Shown here: in pieces, positions 23,337 to 34,785 of the stretch | How the letters are laid out: each line of letters starts with the position of its first letter | Numbering within the stretch: position 1 is the first letter of the stretch | Assembly (NCBI GenBank): GCA_014773175.1 | Contig: VXCM01000429.1 | Coordinates: 124,001 to 188,000 of the forward strand | Length of the DNA stretch: 64,000 bases | Reading direction: 5' to 3' | DNA from: Lucifuga dentata | Taxonomy: Eukaryota > Chordata > Actinopteri > Ophidiiformes > Bythitidae | Position numbers and translations under genes: made by a program | Notes under the pieces: model-generated | The model's input: the letters and a program-made list of their open reading frames with translations, nothing else | Told to the model about the DNA's origin: nothing | The model's database searches: none

Positions 23337-23369
<33 letters not shown>

Positions 23370-23480
23370 AAAATGGGGGGTGTAATTCCAATGATACACA
23401 CACTTTTGTTTGNTGTGTGTGTGTGTGTGTGTGTGAGAAAATGGGGGGTGTAATTCCAATGATACACACACTTTTGTTTT
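23337..23480. repeat. (TG)n plus flank, duplicated across a single N
   Basis: A TG run followed by GAGAAAATGGGGGGTG, 'TAATTCCAATGATACACAC' and TTTTGTTT appears twice, separated by an N at 23413. It is probably one locus represented twice by the assembly. Confidence 0.85.
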
Positions 23481-23564
23481 TTTTTAGAATTTTACATTTA
23501 CATCTTCACATAAGGTCTACAGACATGTATATATATACATACATATCTGTGACTGTTTATGTGC

Positions 23565-23700
23565 TTATATTATGTGTGTGTGTGTATGTTTGAGCATCTA
23601 CTTCAACAGCATTTCCATTTTAAGGCGTCCATCTCAGCAGAGATAATAAGGAGCGGTGTGTGTGTGTGTGTGAGTATGTGTGAATGTGTGTGTAAGTGTC
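23565..23700. repeat. TG-rich low-complexity patches
   Basis: Short (TG)n runs at about 23572-23588 and 23654-23698. Confidence 0.8.
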
Positions 23701-24105
23701 TCCCCAGAGGAGTGAGTGACAGTGTGAGGAAGCGTGGAGATCACTTATTCACACTGATGGAGAGATCAGAGTGAAACATGGCAGATGTTGTCATTGCAGC
23801 CTCACACCAGAGAAAGGAACGCTTCCTAACATTGATGTTACAGTCCTGTCTGGCAGACAGCAGCGCTCTGAAGACAAACAATCATGCAGGACAGCTTCAA
23901 CGTGCAGAAGAGAGAGAGAGGAGGACAGATTGACAGGAGTGAGGAGAAAAAAGGGAGGAGACTCCTACACAAAGCTCCTCCTGTTTTACTCTGCACCATT
24001 TTCACCTGTGTGCGTATAAATGTTCCTGTTTTTAATGCTTTGGCTACTTCCTGCTTCTTAATCTCCTCTCCTCTAAATCAGACAACAAACCACTTCACAT
24101 GGCCA

Positions 24106-24748
24106 TTAAAGGACAATACTATCCGTTTTGCATATTTGAGCCTAATATATTCCATTTTTATACACGTAACATTACTAACAATCATTTCCCAAAGCATACT
24201 ACTGGAAAGGTGAATTAAAAATGTTTTTCCTACCTTCCAGACCTCCATTGGGTTCATTTCATTCTGGTATGCTATTAAAATCAACTTGTTGATACTTGAA
24301 ACCTTCTTGGGATAGGTAATCCATCATTTCAAACAAGACATATATTCAGGGGTTTTTTTAGAAGTTAGGTACTTTTAGTGTTTAAGTGCAATAAAAACAA
24401 TGAAAACTTAACCAGTCCAACGTGGAGCTACATGGATGAAGACGAAGATGCATGCGGAGTGAATGTATGCCTCCACCGGGGAATATAGTCCCAAAAGAAG
24501 ACCTGTGTTTATCGGAAAATTTAAACAACCATGACTTCATAAGGCTGTGTAACTATTAGCAGGTAAAACATTGATTTTTAAGGTGGGTGTATCACATGAA
24601 TATCTCATTTTTGAAAGAGATTTTGCAAAATATCACGAAAGCTGAAATACAGTTTTATCCTTTGGAAAATAACTGTCAGTAACGTTATGTATATGAAAAT
24701 TGAATATATTAGACTCACACAAGCAAAATGGATGGTATGGTCCTTTAA
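24106..24748 (-). mobile_element. TTAA foldback element, copy C (complete)
   Basis: Starts TTAAAGGACAATACTATCCG and ends GGTATGGTCCTTTAA. The internal landmarks run in reverse order compared with copies A and B, for example GGGGAATATAGTCCC after AATCAACTTGTTGATACTTG. It is therefore inserted in the opposite orientation. It is noncoding. Confidence 0.8.
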
Positions 24749-24892
24749 AATGGACACATTTTCTTAAAAACATAAGTTTGGAAATCCTAATATTTTTAAG
24801 AAAATAGCATCCAATTTAATGTAGTAAGTGTGGCAAGTGTGGTTCATAAGATATAACTTTTTATTTTCGGTATGTGAGTTTATGCATTTTTC

Positions 24893-24919
24893 TACCAAAA
24901 AAAAAAAAAAAAAAAAAAA
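24893..24919. repeat. poly-A tract
   Basis: A run of more than 20 A residues, immediately upstream of foldback copy D. Confidence 0.9.
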
Positions 24920-24933
24920 GACAGTGTAAGAGG

Positions 24934-25370
24934 TTAAAGGACTGCACAAGTGGTTTTGCATGTTTTTGCCCAATATATATTACCCATTATACATGTTCTA
25001 TTACTGCAATCTATTTTCCAAAAAATAATACAGGAGCACGACATTCAAATTGTTTTTCCTCCCTTCCAGGCAGCCATTGTTTTCAGTTCATTCTAGTACC
25101 TATAAAAATAACTTGTAGAGACTTGAAATGTGCTTGAGATAAATAATCCATCACAGGAACCACACACTGTTATTATTTTTTGTCAAAGTTACTCAACCGG
25201 TCCAACTTGGACCTACACAGAAGAAGATGCATGTCTCTGTCAGGGAACATACTGTATCCCAGGAGAAAAGACTGATTATGTCAGAGAAATTAAAATGACC
25301 ACGCCCTCTATTCATGGACATGTGTGTTACCAGGTGAAACAGCGAATCTTAAAGTAGGTATATCATTGTG
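24934..25370 (-). mobile_element. TTAA foldback element, partial copy D
   Basis: The left end GGTTAAAGGACTGCACAAG is a diverged terminus. Internal landmarks (ATAACTTGTAGAGACTTGAA, 'ATAATCCATCA') match copies E and J. The right terminus is missing: sequence runs into an A tract and then the GAT satellite. Confidence 0.65.
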
Positions 25371-25450
25371 TTTGTGCCAAAAAAAAAAAAACGTTGAGAC
25401 ATTGTTTGTGAAATAAATGCATTATTCTTCTTCAGGCAGTGCATTATCAC

Positions 25451-25451
<1 letters not shown>

Positions 25452-25486
<35 letters not shown>

Positions 25487-25704
25487 CGATGATGATGATG
25501 ATGACGATGATGATGATGATGAAGGTGATGGTGATGATGATGATAAGGAGGAGGAGAATGTGACGGTGATGTGATGATGACGACAGTGATGATGATAATG
25601 ATGATCACAGTGGTGGTGGCAATGATGATGACAATGATGATGATGATGATGATGATGATGATGGCAATGATGATAATGATGACGATGATGATGATGATGA
25701 TGAT
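25452..25704. repeat. large imperfect (GAT)n satellite
   Basis: About 250 bp of GAT/ATG trinucleotides with GAC, GGT and AAG interruptions. It creates long frames of poly-His/Ile on the minus strand and poly-Met on the plus strand, which are not genes. Confidence 0.97.
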
Positions 25705-26104
25705 GAAGTGGAAGCCTCTGCAGCAGATCATCACTTCAGCAGGTGAAAAGAAGTCACACATGTAGGTGTGATTGTTTAGACAAATATGAATAAAGGTGAG
25801 CTCTGTATGTTTGTTTGCCTCGGGCCCCCAAAACAGCAAGCGTCTGTGTTGTCACCATTAAACAGGTAAAACTGACAAACAGGACAATCTCCTCTCTCCT
25901 TTTCTCTCCTCTCCCTCCATCTCTGCTCATCCCTGCCGTCTGATTAGCGTTGACGTGTTCAAGCGTGTCCCCGGGGATGCTGTGCTGGTCCTACGACTGG
26001 CTTTAGATAGGATGATCTAATGGGGTCACGCTCCCACTCAAGAGTCTATTCATAAGAATCAATAAATAGACCATGTACAAGAACCAGTGGAAGGTAACGT
26101 GCAA

Positions 26105-26129
26105 CACACACACACACACACACACACAC
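26105..26129. repeat. (CA)n microsatellite
   Basis: About 12 CA units. Confidence 0.95.
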
Positions 26130-26343
26130 CTGTTCAGCAAAAAGGAGGGAGAAGGAAGGGATAAAGAGAGCAGGGAGGGAGGGAGACAGCAGAGGATTTG
26201 GGCTTAAGGGGGTGCAGGAGCTTGGCATGGTAACAAAGGCTTCTCATCTGTCATGGTATGATGACTTTTCTAACTTTGCTTTGTAAGCATTACAGACCTG
26301 ATCACAATGAAAGTTTTATCTTAGCATTTTATGTCATTTATAT

Positions 26344-26898
26344 ATTAAAGGATCATACCAGCGACTTGGCATTTGAACCCAACAATCTACATAAATGGTA
26401 CATTACTGACAACCACTTCCCAAAATATACTACTTTAGTGGTAAATTTTAGAATGTTTTTCCTACCTTCCAGACTGCCAATGGTTTCAGTACGTTATTAA
26501 AATCAACTTGTAGAGACTTGAAACATGCTTGAGAGAAGTAGCGAGGATGTTTAAGTTCCTTCTCCAAATAACTTTATTTAACCAATCAAACATGGAGCTG
26601 CACAGAAGACAACGTATATCTCCACCAGGAAATATAGTCCCAGGAGAAGACGGCTTTTACTGAGAAAATAAAATGACTGTGCTTTCTGCAATTATGCATG
26701 TTACAAGGCGAAACATAGAATTTTAAGGTGGGTGTATCACCTGAACATTTGATTTTGAAAGATTAGGGGATTTGAAAAAATAATAGGAAAACTAAAATAT
26801 GGTTTTAGGCTTTGGAAACTGGTTGTCAGTAATAATAATAATATGTGGGTTGTATATATTGGACTCAAACATGCACAATTGCCAGTATGGTCCTTTAA
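26344..26898 (-). mobile_element. TTAA foldback element, copy E (complete)
   Basis: Starts TTAAAGGATCATACCAGCGA and ends GCCAGTATGGTCCTTTAA. It belongs to a diverged subgroup with J, whose arms read CAACCA(C/T)TTCCCAAAATATA instead of CAATCATTTCCCAAAGCATA. Confidence 0.78.
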
Positions 26899-26999
26899 TG
26901 AGATGTTTCGTCAGAGTTATATGGTGTAACTGATATTGGTGGAAGAATTACTCTACTCCCTCATAGCAATGACACAATGGAAAAGTATCCTAATGTAAG

Positions 27000-27560
27000 T
27001 ACAACTGTTGACTCCTTGGGTCTGCAACACGTCCATCTATATAGGCCACGCCCATTTCCACCTGACTACATTGTCTGCCATTTTGAATCTTTTCCAGTGT
27101 TTCAATGTTTTCAATGTGTTTTTCTTCATGCAATTTTAGCTATTGTCACAAAATCATAGCTGGACCAAGATGAACAACCTTATCATGTTGATTTTTGATA
27201 TTCCTTATCATTTCGCAATTGGCTGGTGAAATTGATGTTTGTACAAAATGTGCTATATCTTATGAATGAAGTAGTCTGTTATAACCACATTTGGTGGACA
27301 TGTACAGTCGATATATACAATACATTCAAAAAATGAATCATTAGTNTTATAACCACATTTGGTGGACATGTACAGTCGATATATACAATACATTCAAAAA
27401 ATGAATCATTAGTTGACCTATATGTCAATTATATATTGACCTGGTGGCACTATAACAACCACTTTTACTTTTTTTTTGTCAATAACTTCTGAGCCTGAAA
27501 GTGTAAAATCTAAATTCTTTTTTCCTCTATTCCTCAGGGTGAAATGCATCTATCTGTGTC
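27000..27560 (+). repeat. dispersed repeat with 'ATAGGCCACGCCCATTT' motif, copy 2
   Basis: Shares motifs with 21810-22340, but the 'CTCCTTGGG ... CGCCCATTT' block lies at its left end rather than near its centre, which suggests an offset in a repeating unit. A 67-bp duplication around the N at 27346 inflates it. The class is unknown. Confidence 0.55.
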
Positions 27561-27747
27561 GACCATGCCGGCGAAAGGCAAGCACGTGACATTTTCTTCA
27601 GAAAGTGTAGAAATGTCTAATTAATTTTTGATGTAGTAATATTTTGGACATTAATGTATGCATTAATGTACTGTAATAGAAAAAAAATTGCAGCTTATCG
27701 AATAATGAAAACTCTGATATTTATTTATTTATTATTCATAATTACGA

Positions 27748-27870
27748 GTTTAAAAAGTACAACATCTCCCTCTGAACTGGAGGAAATGTAGAAAATCGCT
27801 CAAAATGTAAATACTCAAGTAAAGTACCAGTACCTCAAAAACAGAGTTGAGTGAATGTATTTAGGTACTA
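27748..27870 (+). repeat. 3' fragment of the 'AAGTACTCAAAT' teleost repeat
   Basis: Contains 'AAAAAGTACAACATCTCCCT' and AATACTCAAGTAAAGTACCA, then GTACCTCAAAAACAG. These match the expected right end of the family found whole at 5599-6367. Confidence 0.65.
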
Positions 27871-28860
27871 AATGACTTTTGCTCCAAGAGTATGCAGATC
27901 TCTGAACAGTGTGTGTTTGTATGTGTGTGTGTGTGAGAGAGAGAGAGCATTTGAACACCCTAATTCCAGGTTGCAGTGGGACAGTGAAATAAATCAGACC
28001 CAGCTGATGTGTGTTTACCTCCTAAACCCCAGGGGATTCTGAGTAATTGAGCATGAGCTGATCAGCAGTATAAAACCCCTTTACAGGGTTATAAAAAACA
28101 AGCTTCCATAATGCTACAATTAGCACAGCTAGCACTGATGCAAACATGAAAATGATATAAATGCCCTCGTTGACACTTCTCCTGTTTATGTACAGTAGCA
28201 ACAACTATAAACTATCGGTAATGCAGCAAAACCGGTAAACCGAGTCCATACGGTATAATCATAATAACTTCCTCTCTCTGTGACAACATGGATGCACACA
28301 GATGTGTATGTACAGTATAGTAACATATTCTGATGTGAACCACAAAACAGGCAAGTCAGCATTAATATTACACACTTAAAAGAAAAATCAGAAGGGATGA
28401 GAGCTTGGCTTCGAGCAAAACGACCACTCATGCACACACACACACACACACACAGTAGGAGTTAACACACAATATGTACAGCGTACTGAAATATTTTATT
28501 CCCTGCCAGTCTTCTAATCACTTTGTACAATCACTAACATAAGATAATTGTTTTAAATAGACTATACATATAACATACGCATATATACCAGAATGTAGCG
28601 ATGCTTGTATGCATTCGTGCATCTGAATAAATGCATGCCTTCATGTGTGGATGTGTGTCTATGTTTTGTGTGTGTGTGTGTGTGTGTGCGGATGCATGTT
28701 TCTGTCAGTATGTGCATGTTGATGGCATCCCTGTAGTCGCAGTGCCCCTGCTCTTGTAATGTGCCCATGTAATGGTGTAATGAAAATTCATGATGAGAGC
28801 ATGTTAACTGCATTAGCCAGTCTCCCGAGTTCCAGCACATGAATAAAACGAACAAGGGGA
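27871..28860. other. unique sequence with short CA/TG tracts, no gene
   Basis: Short tracts lie at 27924-27949 (TG/GA), 28433-28455 (CA) and 28668-28688 (TG). Frames of 60-97 codons have no recognisable product. Confidence 0.45.
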
Positions 28861-28864
28861 GAAA

Positions 28865-28940
28865 AAAATACAGGGAAACTCATTTTGATGCCTAATTATT
28901 TTTGGACTTGACAGCCTGGCAGCGGCCTGCCCTGTGTCTG

Positions 28941-28941
<1 letters not shown>
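28865..28941. promoter_or_regulatory. candidate conserved noncoding fragment
   Basis: Unique sequence with GATGCCTAATTATTTTTGGA followed by a GC-rich AGCCTGGCAGCGGCCTGCC stretch, ending at a (TG)n tract. Low confidence; based on motifs only. Confidence 0.2.

Positions 28942-28984
<43 letters not shown>
28942..28984. repeat. (TG)n microsatellite
   Basis: About 20 TG units. Confidence 0.97.
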
Positions 28985-28985
<1 letters not shown>

Positions 28986-30060
28986 GTCGTCAGTATTGCT
29001 GCGTAGATGCACAGCGGTAAGCGGGGCCCTTCATTATGGTCCATAATGAGTACATCCACCCCAGATACAACAGCCTGGGAACCTTTGTTGCATTGTTTTG
29101 TTCCAACATGGTGAGCAACAAATCAACATGTTTTACATTGTTCAGCTAAAGAATTTTTTTTTTTTTTTGTTCATATGTGCATGTGAAACTGGAGCACATC
29201 TTGTTCATAAATGGTGTGGTGTGCATTATTTCCTCACACTTTCAGCTTATAAGGTTTGGATTTCAATGAGCAGAAATCATTATCGGAACTACATTTCAGT
29301 TAAAGGTGCAAAATTTTACAGTAGATATATATATATATATACACATATAAAATATATAACCAAATAATCAAATGTGAGCTTGTTGGGCATGCATTATTCC
29401 AACTTCTGAAATATTTTGAGGTTCCGACGTTTGTGCTTCTGTTGCTGCCACAGGTTTTCCACCTCTAATATCCACAGAGCTGCATAAATTGAAGGCTGTT
29501 GAATTAAGGGTTGAGCTGCATTCAACCATGTCTGGTTATTCTTGGCGGTTTACTGACACGGATCTCTGTAATCCTCGCACAGTCGCCGTTAATTTAGTGG
29601 ATTCAGATGTTGTGCTCAACTTATTTCACTCACAACAAAAACAGATTATCTTGTGGTCTGTTTGATTTTGTGAGATGCCTCATGGAGAGATCCAGAAAGG
29701 CAAAATGACGAATATGATCACGTGACTGAGTCTTTTTCTACCATTCATACGGCTAATATTAAGCTGAGCAAAGGTTTCCTACCTTAGATAATCAGAAACA
29801 CCTGTGCGGTATAAATGGCTGTGTGTGTATATGTGTGTAATCAACCCCAGGGGACTGATTGAATCCTTCCTGCCTATGATGGAGACGCGCTCCAGTGCAA
29901 CAGATGCATCACAGGATGCCCAAAATTGCAATCTCCCAGGATTAGGCATAGAATGAAAGAAAGCGGCACATCCGGATGGCCTTTATTGGTTTATGATTGC
30001 CCTTATCCTAACCACATTAACCCCCTGATTGCTTGAACAGACATTATTAGATGCTTCCAT
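28985..30060. other. unique sequence, no gene
   Basis: Contains a T run at 29154-29168 and a short (AT)n tract at 29325-29341. No gene or recognised repeat. Confidence 0.45.
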
Positions 30061-30065
30061 TGGAA

Positions 30066-30101
30066 CAAAAAAAAAAAAAAAAANAAAAAAAAAAAAAAAA
30101 A
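30066..30101. repeat. poly-A tract with single N
   Basis: An A run on both sides of an N at 30084. The true length is unknown. Confidence 0.9.
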
Positions 30102-30401
30102 GGAGAAAATAGAGGCTAAAAGGCAATCATGCCTACTTGCCCATGTAAGAAACCTAAGGCCAAGGACAGAGACAGCCAGAGAAAGAGAACATAAAACCAG
30201 GAGAAATGAAAAAGAGGTGAGAGTGAGAGAAAGGGGGAAAGGAGACGGACAGAGGAGGAGGCGGNGGGGTTTAGCTCGTCGATTAAAGTGCAATTGTGCA
30301 ATTTCATTCCTGTTCCAGCACAATGAGGAATGAGATTAAGCTCAATTTGAACCTGTTCAAGAGATCTCCTCACCTCTGTCTGTGGTGCACTGCTCAACAC
30401 G

Positions 30402-30534
30402 CACATACACACACACACACACACACAGGGTCGAATACATGCACGCAAACACATACACACACCTACANCACATACACACACACACACACACACAGGGTCG
30501 AATACATGCACGCAAACACATACACACACCTACA
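30402..30534. repeat. 66-bp CA-containing block duplicated across a single N
   Basis: CACATACACACAC..., 'GGGTCGAATACATGCACGC' and AAACACATACACACACCTAC occur identically before and after the N at 30468. Most likely an unmerged assembly overlap. Confidence 0.88.
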
Positions 30535-31411
30535 CACCCCTGGAGCCCCTCACCATGTCAGCACCCCTCCAGGGAAATCAGGCGTCTAGAGACAGGTCAG
30601 CCCAGGCCCATGTATATATTCATGGGCTTAATCTGGCATCATTTCTCTCTGCTGCAGGAAAAAGAAATGTATTTAATTTACACAATCCCCATTTGGCCTG
30701 TTCACCAAGGAGAGATGCATAGGGAAAGTAGGCCCATAGTCAGGGCTTCACCCCTTCAGTTTAAACTACTTTGCACAAGTGTATGTGTGTCGACTGTGCG
30801 CGCAGAAGCTTATGCATGCTTGCATATGTGTGATTGTGTGTGTGCATCTACATACTGTATGTCAGTTTGCAAAATAGTATTTCTGTCTGTATACTTCACA
30901 GGAAAAAAAACATCTTATCATATTCTGGGCCTGTAGAGTGCAGCCAAACAGTGGCAGCTGCGTTAGTCAGTCTGAATGGGAGGATGGGAGCCGTACCCAG
31001 CAGATGCTGCGTGTGTAATAAATAGATTAATTATTAAAACATGCTTGACAGATGAAAAGTGGGTCCTCGGGCTATAAAGGAAAATGTTTATTCTTCTGCC
31101 ATAGACTGTAGTACACTTAGCTTCTGCTCTCAACTTATCCAGCGCCTCAATGAAGAGAGTAAACACTTTCTGTTCACATACGTAATAATTTGAAATGGCC
31201 GCCTGGGATAAACCTTCAAATATGAACGTGTGTGTTTAGTGATCAGGGTGAAATATGAGTATCAGCATGACAAGTGTGTGTGTGTGTGCATGTGCATGTG
31301 TACTCTTACCTCTCTGATTTTGCAAATTTTCGTTTTTATAGCTACCACAATAATGCGACTATTTGTCTCTAATGTACAGCATGCAGCACATTATACTGCA
31401 TGTTATACAAC
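30535..31411. other. unique sequence, no gene
   Basis: Contains TG-rich patches near 30780-30845 and 31275-31300. The 184-codon plus-strand frame that begins at 30382 is made by the CA repeat and its duplicated copy, and is not credible. Confidence 0.45.
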
Positions 31412-31475
31412 GTGGAGGTGGGAAGTAACAACTACATTTACTGTAGTATGTTAATCTTGAGGTATTGTGGTATAT
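31412..31475 (+). repeat. 5' fragment of the 'AAGTACTCAAAT' teleost repeat
   Basis: GGTGGGAAGTAACAACTACA, 'TTTACTGTAGTATG' and CTTGAGGTATTGTGGTA match the expected left end of the family. It abuts foldback copy F. Confidence 0.5.
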
Positions 31476-31480
31476 TTTTT

Positions 31481-31820
31481 GATAAAAGCCATCTTCTCTT
31501 GGGACTATATTCCCTGGCAGAGAGCATTGTCTTCCGTGCAGCTCTGCGTTGGATCGGTTTAATAATTATTTCGACAAAAAACTTAATAGACGTCGTGTTT
31601 GCTGTGATGGATTATTTATCTCAAGCATATTTCAAGTTTCTACAAGTTGATTTTAATAGCGCACTGGAATGAAGAAACCAATGGCAGTCTGGAAGGGAGG
31701 AAAAAAATTATAATATTTACTGCTAAAGTAGTATTTTGGGAAATGGTAAAAGTAAAATTACATGCTGCAGGTTGTATATATTGGGCCCAAACGTGCAAAA
31801 CTGCCTGTATTGTCCTTTAA
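31481..31820 (+). mobile_element. TTAA foldback element, 5'-truncated copy F
   Basis: Retains the right half: GGGACTATATTCCCTGG, 'TGATGGATTATTTATCTCAA', ACAAGTTGATTTTAATAGCG and the terminus GCCTGTATTGTCCTTTAA. The left half is absent. Confidence 0.72.
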
Positions 31821-31900
31821 ACAAAGATAGGTCCAGAAAAATATTCCATATATTATAATCACTTAATTCTCTTTCGGTACATTATTAGAACAAGACTAAT

Positions 31901-31956
31901 TTTGCCTTGGCTTGTTCAGCCTTGATGGATATGCGCCCTAGTGAGCAGCCTTCTAG
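31901..31956 (+). repeat. tail of the 'GGCAGAGGTATG' dispersed repeat
   Basis: GCTTGTTCAGCCTTGATGGA, then TATGCGCCCTAGTGAGCAGC and CTTCTAG, matching the end of the element at 14214-14669. Confidence 0.55.
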
Positions 31957-32610
31957 ATTTGCTATCTGTCAGGAGTTTAATGGTTCCTGATAAACATGTT
32001 TGGTTCAACACTCAAGATTTAGGGCATGATTCTGTCACCACATGTGATTCTATTGGTTCAGGACTCAAACACGTTTGGGGAATAATCCTGCTTAAATGTG
32101 TCAGCAGATTTTGGGAGAGTGTGACAACGTTTGAAAATGGGGAATGGGAATTAGAACGGTGGTTGGAGGACAGGGTAGGATTGGCTGTCGGGAGAGGCAG
32201 GACTTTTCCCTGTGGGCCGCAGCCATCGGTGGGCCGGCCGGTAGCCTTTGCACTGTATAATATAATATTAATTAAAATCAAATTAAACTAAGCAAATCAG
32301 TAAACATGTTTTTTATTCGCCCCACCTCCAGCATCTTTGTATTTTCGTATGGCCATCCTATAACTCCCCCAGTAGACGCCTTAAAGTCCCAGTAAAAATT
32401 AGGATCCCAGTCCAACTCAGCTGGAGGAGAAACATTTTATAGGTCTGCTGTGTGGAACCTCTATGACTTTGAAATTAACTACAATGCTGGGACAAAAACA
32501 GCAGAAAAAATTATGAATGTACATAAACATCACTCAACATTATGGTAGCGGTATGCATCGAACATGATTAGCCACTGCCAGCGATTTCATTACTGTGGGC
32601 AAAACTCATT
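31957..32610. other. unclassified sequence, no gene
   Basis: Overlapping frames of 116 codons (+) and 89 codons (-) have no recognisable domains. GC-rich around 32150-32250, including CCGGCCGG. Could be an old repeat. Confidence 0.35.
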
Positions 32611-32613
32611 TTG

Positions 32614-32639
32614 CAAAAAAAAAAAAAAAAAAAAAAAAA
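32614..32639. repeat. poly-A tract
   Basis: About 25 A residues. Confidence 0.92.
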
Positions 32640-33283
32640 GTTGACCAACTAATCTTCTTGCTGAAGAACTTGTAAATAAAGAATTAAGTTTATCAAACAC
32701 TTTACATGAAAGCCATAGAAAGTTAAATATACTTTTTATTGCAATAATGCCCTGTGTTGCTGGCACCTTATTTCAATGTAAGCCCACGTTTTCTAAAATA
32801 TGAGACACTGATTTCAAATAACAGCATGTTAAGTTTATTTTTGAAAGACATTTTAGTGTAGCAGCGCAAAATTGCAAGATAATTTTCCAACATTAAAAGT
32901 GTGTTAAAATGTTTGTTGTAGTATTTATTTCTTTAGAGCACTAATTACTGTATACATACCTAACAAAGCTATGACCCTAAAACCGTAATACAACTCGAAC
33001 CATGTGACTTCTGAATCACTACATCCCTATTATCTAAGGTTCTACTCCCAAACTTTCAAGATGTATAGTATAGAATGTTATCACAGTGGATTCCTTTTCT
33101 CTTTCTCTACTTCCTCCTCAGTGGCTCCTACACCGCTACAAATACACCACAAGTGCTACGGACAAAACCATCATAACTCACATTTCTGCACAAACGCCAA
33201 AGTCTGAGCAGCGGTGATTTGCCTTATTTTAGACAACAAGAGCAATATGTAAAGTGAGGCCAGGAGCAGATAAAAATTGAAGG
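32640..33283. other. AT-rich sequence, no gene
   Basis: Nothing recognised. It ends at an N (33284) followed by a G run. Confidence 0.45.
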
Positions 33284-33612
33284 NGGGGGGGGGGGTGGTG
33301 TTTGCAGCCAGACACATCTGTCTTTGGCACACACAAGAGAGAGAGAGAGGGAGGAGAGAGAGAGACGCCACCTGCTCATGCCATCTCTCCACTTCTTCAT
33401 TCTGTGTAAATACCTGACAAATTATTCAGTCCGTGATCTGGATCCAAGGCCCTTCTGAAGGTGGAGGCCAAGAAAAACATGCCAGTTACCCACCAATCAT
33501 CCCTTTTAAAGATACAGCAGCTCCACCCTCCCATATATACACATAGGCATAAACACTCATATGCAAAAAGACATTACATAGCATTTCTCCCACATAGCAT
33601 CCCCCCACAGCA

Positions 33613-33615
<3 letters not shown>

Positions 33616-33654
<39 letters not shown>

Positions 33655-33700
33655 NCCTCATCTGCCAACCCCCACAACTGAACACACACACACACACACT
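33616..33700. repeat. (CA)n microsatellites around a single N
   Basis: About 19 CA units up to the N at 33655, then a short unique stretch and a second CA run at about 33682-33699. Confidence 0.93.
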
Positions 33701-34005
33701 CCCAGGGGAGAGGGTCTCAGATGCAGATCATCAGTATTAGTGGACGGCAGAGGGATTAGCGTCCCCCTGCAGTGACCTACAGGTGTAGCCCTGGGTTTAG
33801 AGCACACACTTATCTTCTAGAGCATCGCCGGGCCCCGACCCTCGCCTAAACCAACACACCTCACAGGGAACAGCACAGACACACAGATTGGGGGGAGATA
33901 TGGAGTTATAGGGAATATGAGGATATGGATGGATACGTAACAAAACTAAATGAAACTAGTAGTGTCATCTCAATGCAAGGAAAGTGTTTAAATTAAGTAT
34001 TGTCT

Positions 34006-34410
34006 TTAAAGGACCATACCATTCATTTTGCATGTTTGAGCATAATACATTCAATTTTCATACACGTAACATTACTGACAATCATTTCCCAAAGCATACT
34101 ACTGGAACGGTAAATTTTAAAAAAAATTCCAGACCACTAATGGTTTCAGTTCATTCTGGTATGCTATTACTGTAAAATCAACTTGTTGACACTTGAAATG
34201 TTCTTAGGTAATCCATCATTGTGAACAACACATGCATTCAGGTTGGTTTTGAAGTTTTGTAATTTTAGCGTTTAAGCAAATAAAAAGTGTGGAGTGTCTC
34301 CATGGGGAATATAGTCCCAAAAGAAGACCTGCTTTTATTGAAAAATTTAAACGACTGTGATTTCATAGAGCTGCGTAACTATTAGCAGGAAAAACATGGA
34401 TTTTTAAATT
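34006..34410 (-). mobile_element. TTAA foldback element, 3'-truncated copy H
   Basis: Starts CTTTAAAGGACCATACCATT. Landmarks (AATCAACTTGTTGACACTTG, GGGGAATATAGTCCC) run as in copy C. It ends abruptly at 'GGATTTTTAAATTGGATTGTC', where a second copy begins. Confidence 0.75.
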
Positions 34411-34420
34411 GGATTGTCTT

Positions 34421-34600
34421 TTAAAGGACCATGCCACCCATTTTGCATGTTTGAACCTAATATATTCCATTTTCATACATGTTATGTTATTGACAATCAT
34501 TTCCCAAAGGATAAAACCACCGTATTTCAGCTTTCCTGATATTTTGCAAAACTTCTTAATCTTTCGAAATCAAATATTCAAGCGATACACCCACCTTAAT
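34421..34600 (+). mobile_element. TTAA foldback element, copy H2 (5' end only)
   Basis: Starts TTAAAGGACCATGCCACCCA and follows the order of copy A to 'GCGATACACCCACCTTAA', then stops. It lies about 10 bp from copy H and in the opposite orientation. Confidence 0.75.
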
Positions 34601-34694
34601 GATAAACAGGGGTGAAGAGAAGATAAGTGAATAAGTAAATAAAATGTCAAATCTCAAATCATTAGGATCCACAAATGCCAAAATATTCATGTAT

Positions 34695-34785
34695 TCTTTA
34701 CCTTTTCTCTGGTTTTTATTATTATTTTTTTGTTGTTTTTTTTTTGTTTTTTTTTTTTGTTTTGTTTTGTTTTTTATTTTTTATG
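34695..34785. repeat. T-rich low-complexity tract
   Basis: T runs interrupted by single G residues, including TTTTGTTTTGTTTTG. Confidence 0.9.

Noticed and set aside
25447..25839. 130-codon minus-strand frame rich in His and Ile
   Set aside because: Direct translation of the imperfect GAT satellite.
27279..27413. Recent 67-bp tandem duplication
   Set aside because: The copies are identical and meet exactly at a single N, as at eight other places. This is an assembly overlap.
30116..30529. 137-codon minus-strand frame
   Set aside because: Built from the CA repeat block and its duplicated copy, with Ns inside the frame.
30382..30936. 184-codon plus-strand frame
   Set aside because: The first half is CA repeat (Thr/His) duplicated across the N at 30468; the rest has no recognisable domain.
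32012..32291. Overlapping 116- and 89-codon frames suggesting an exon
   Set aside because: Open on both strands because of GC-richer composition; no splice structure or domain is recognisable.
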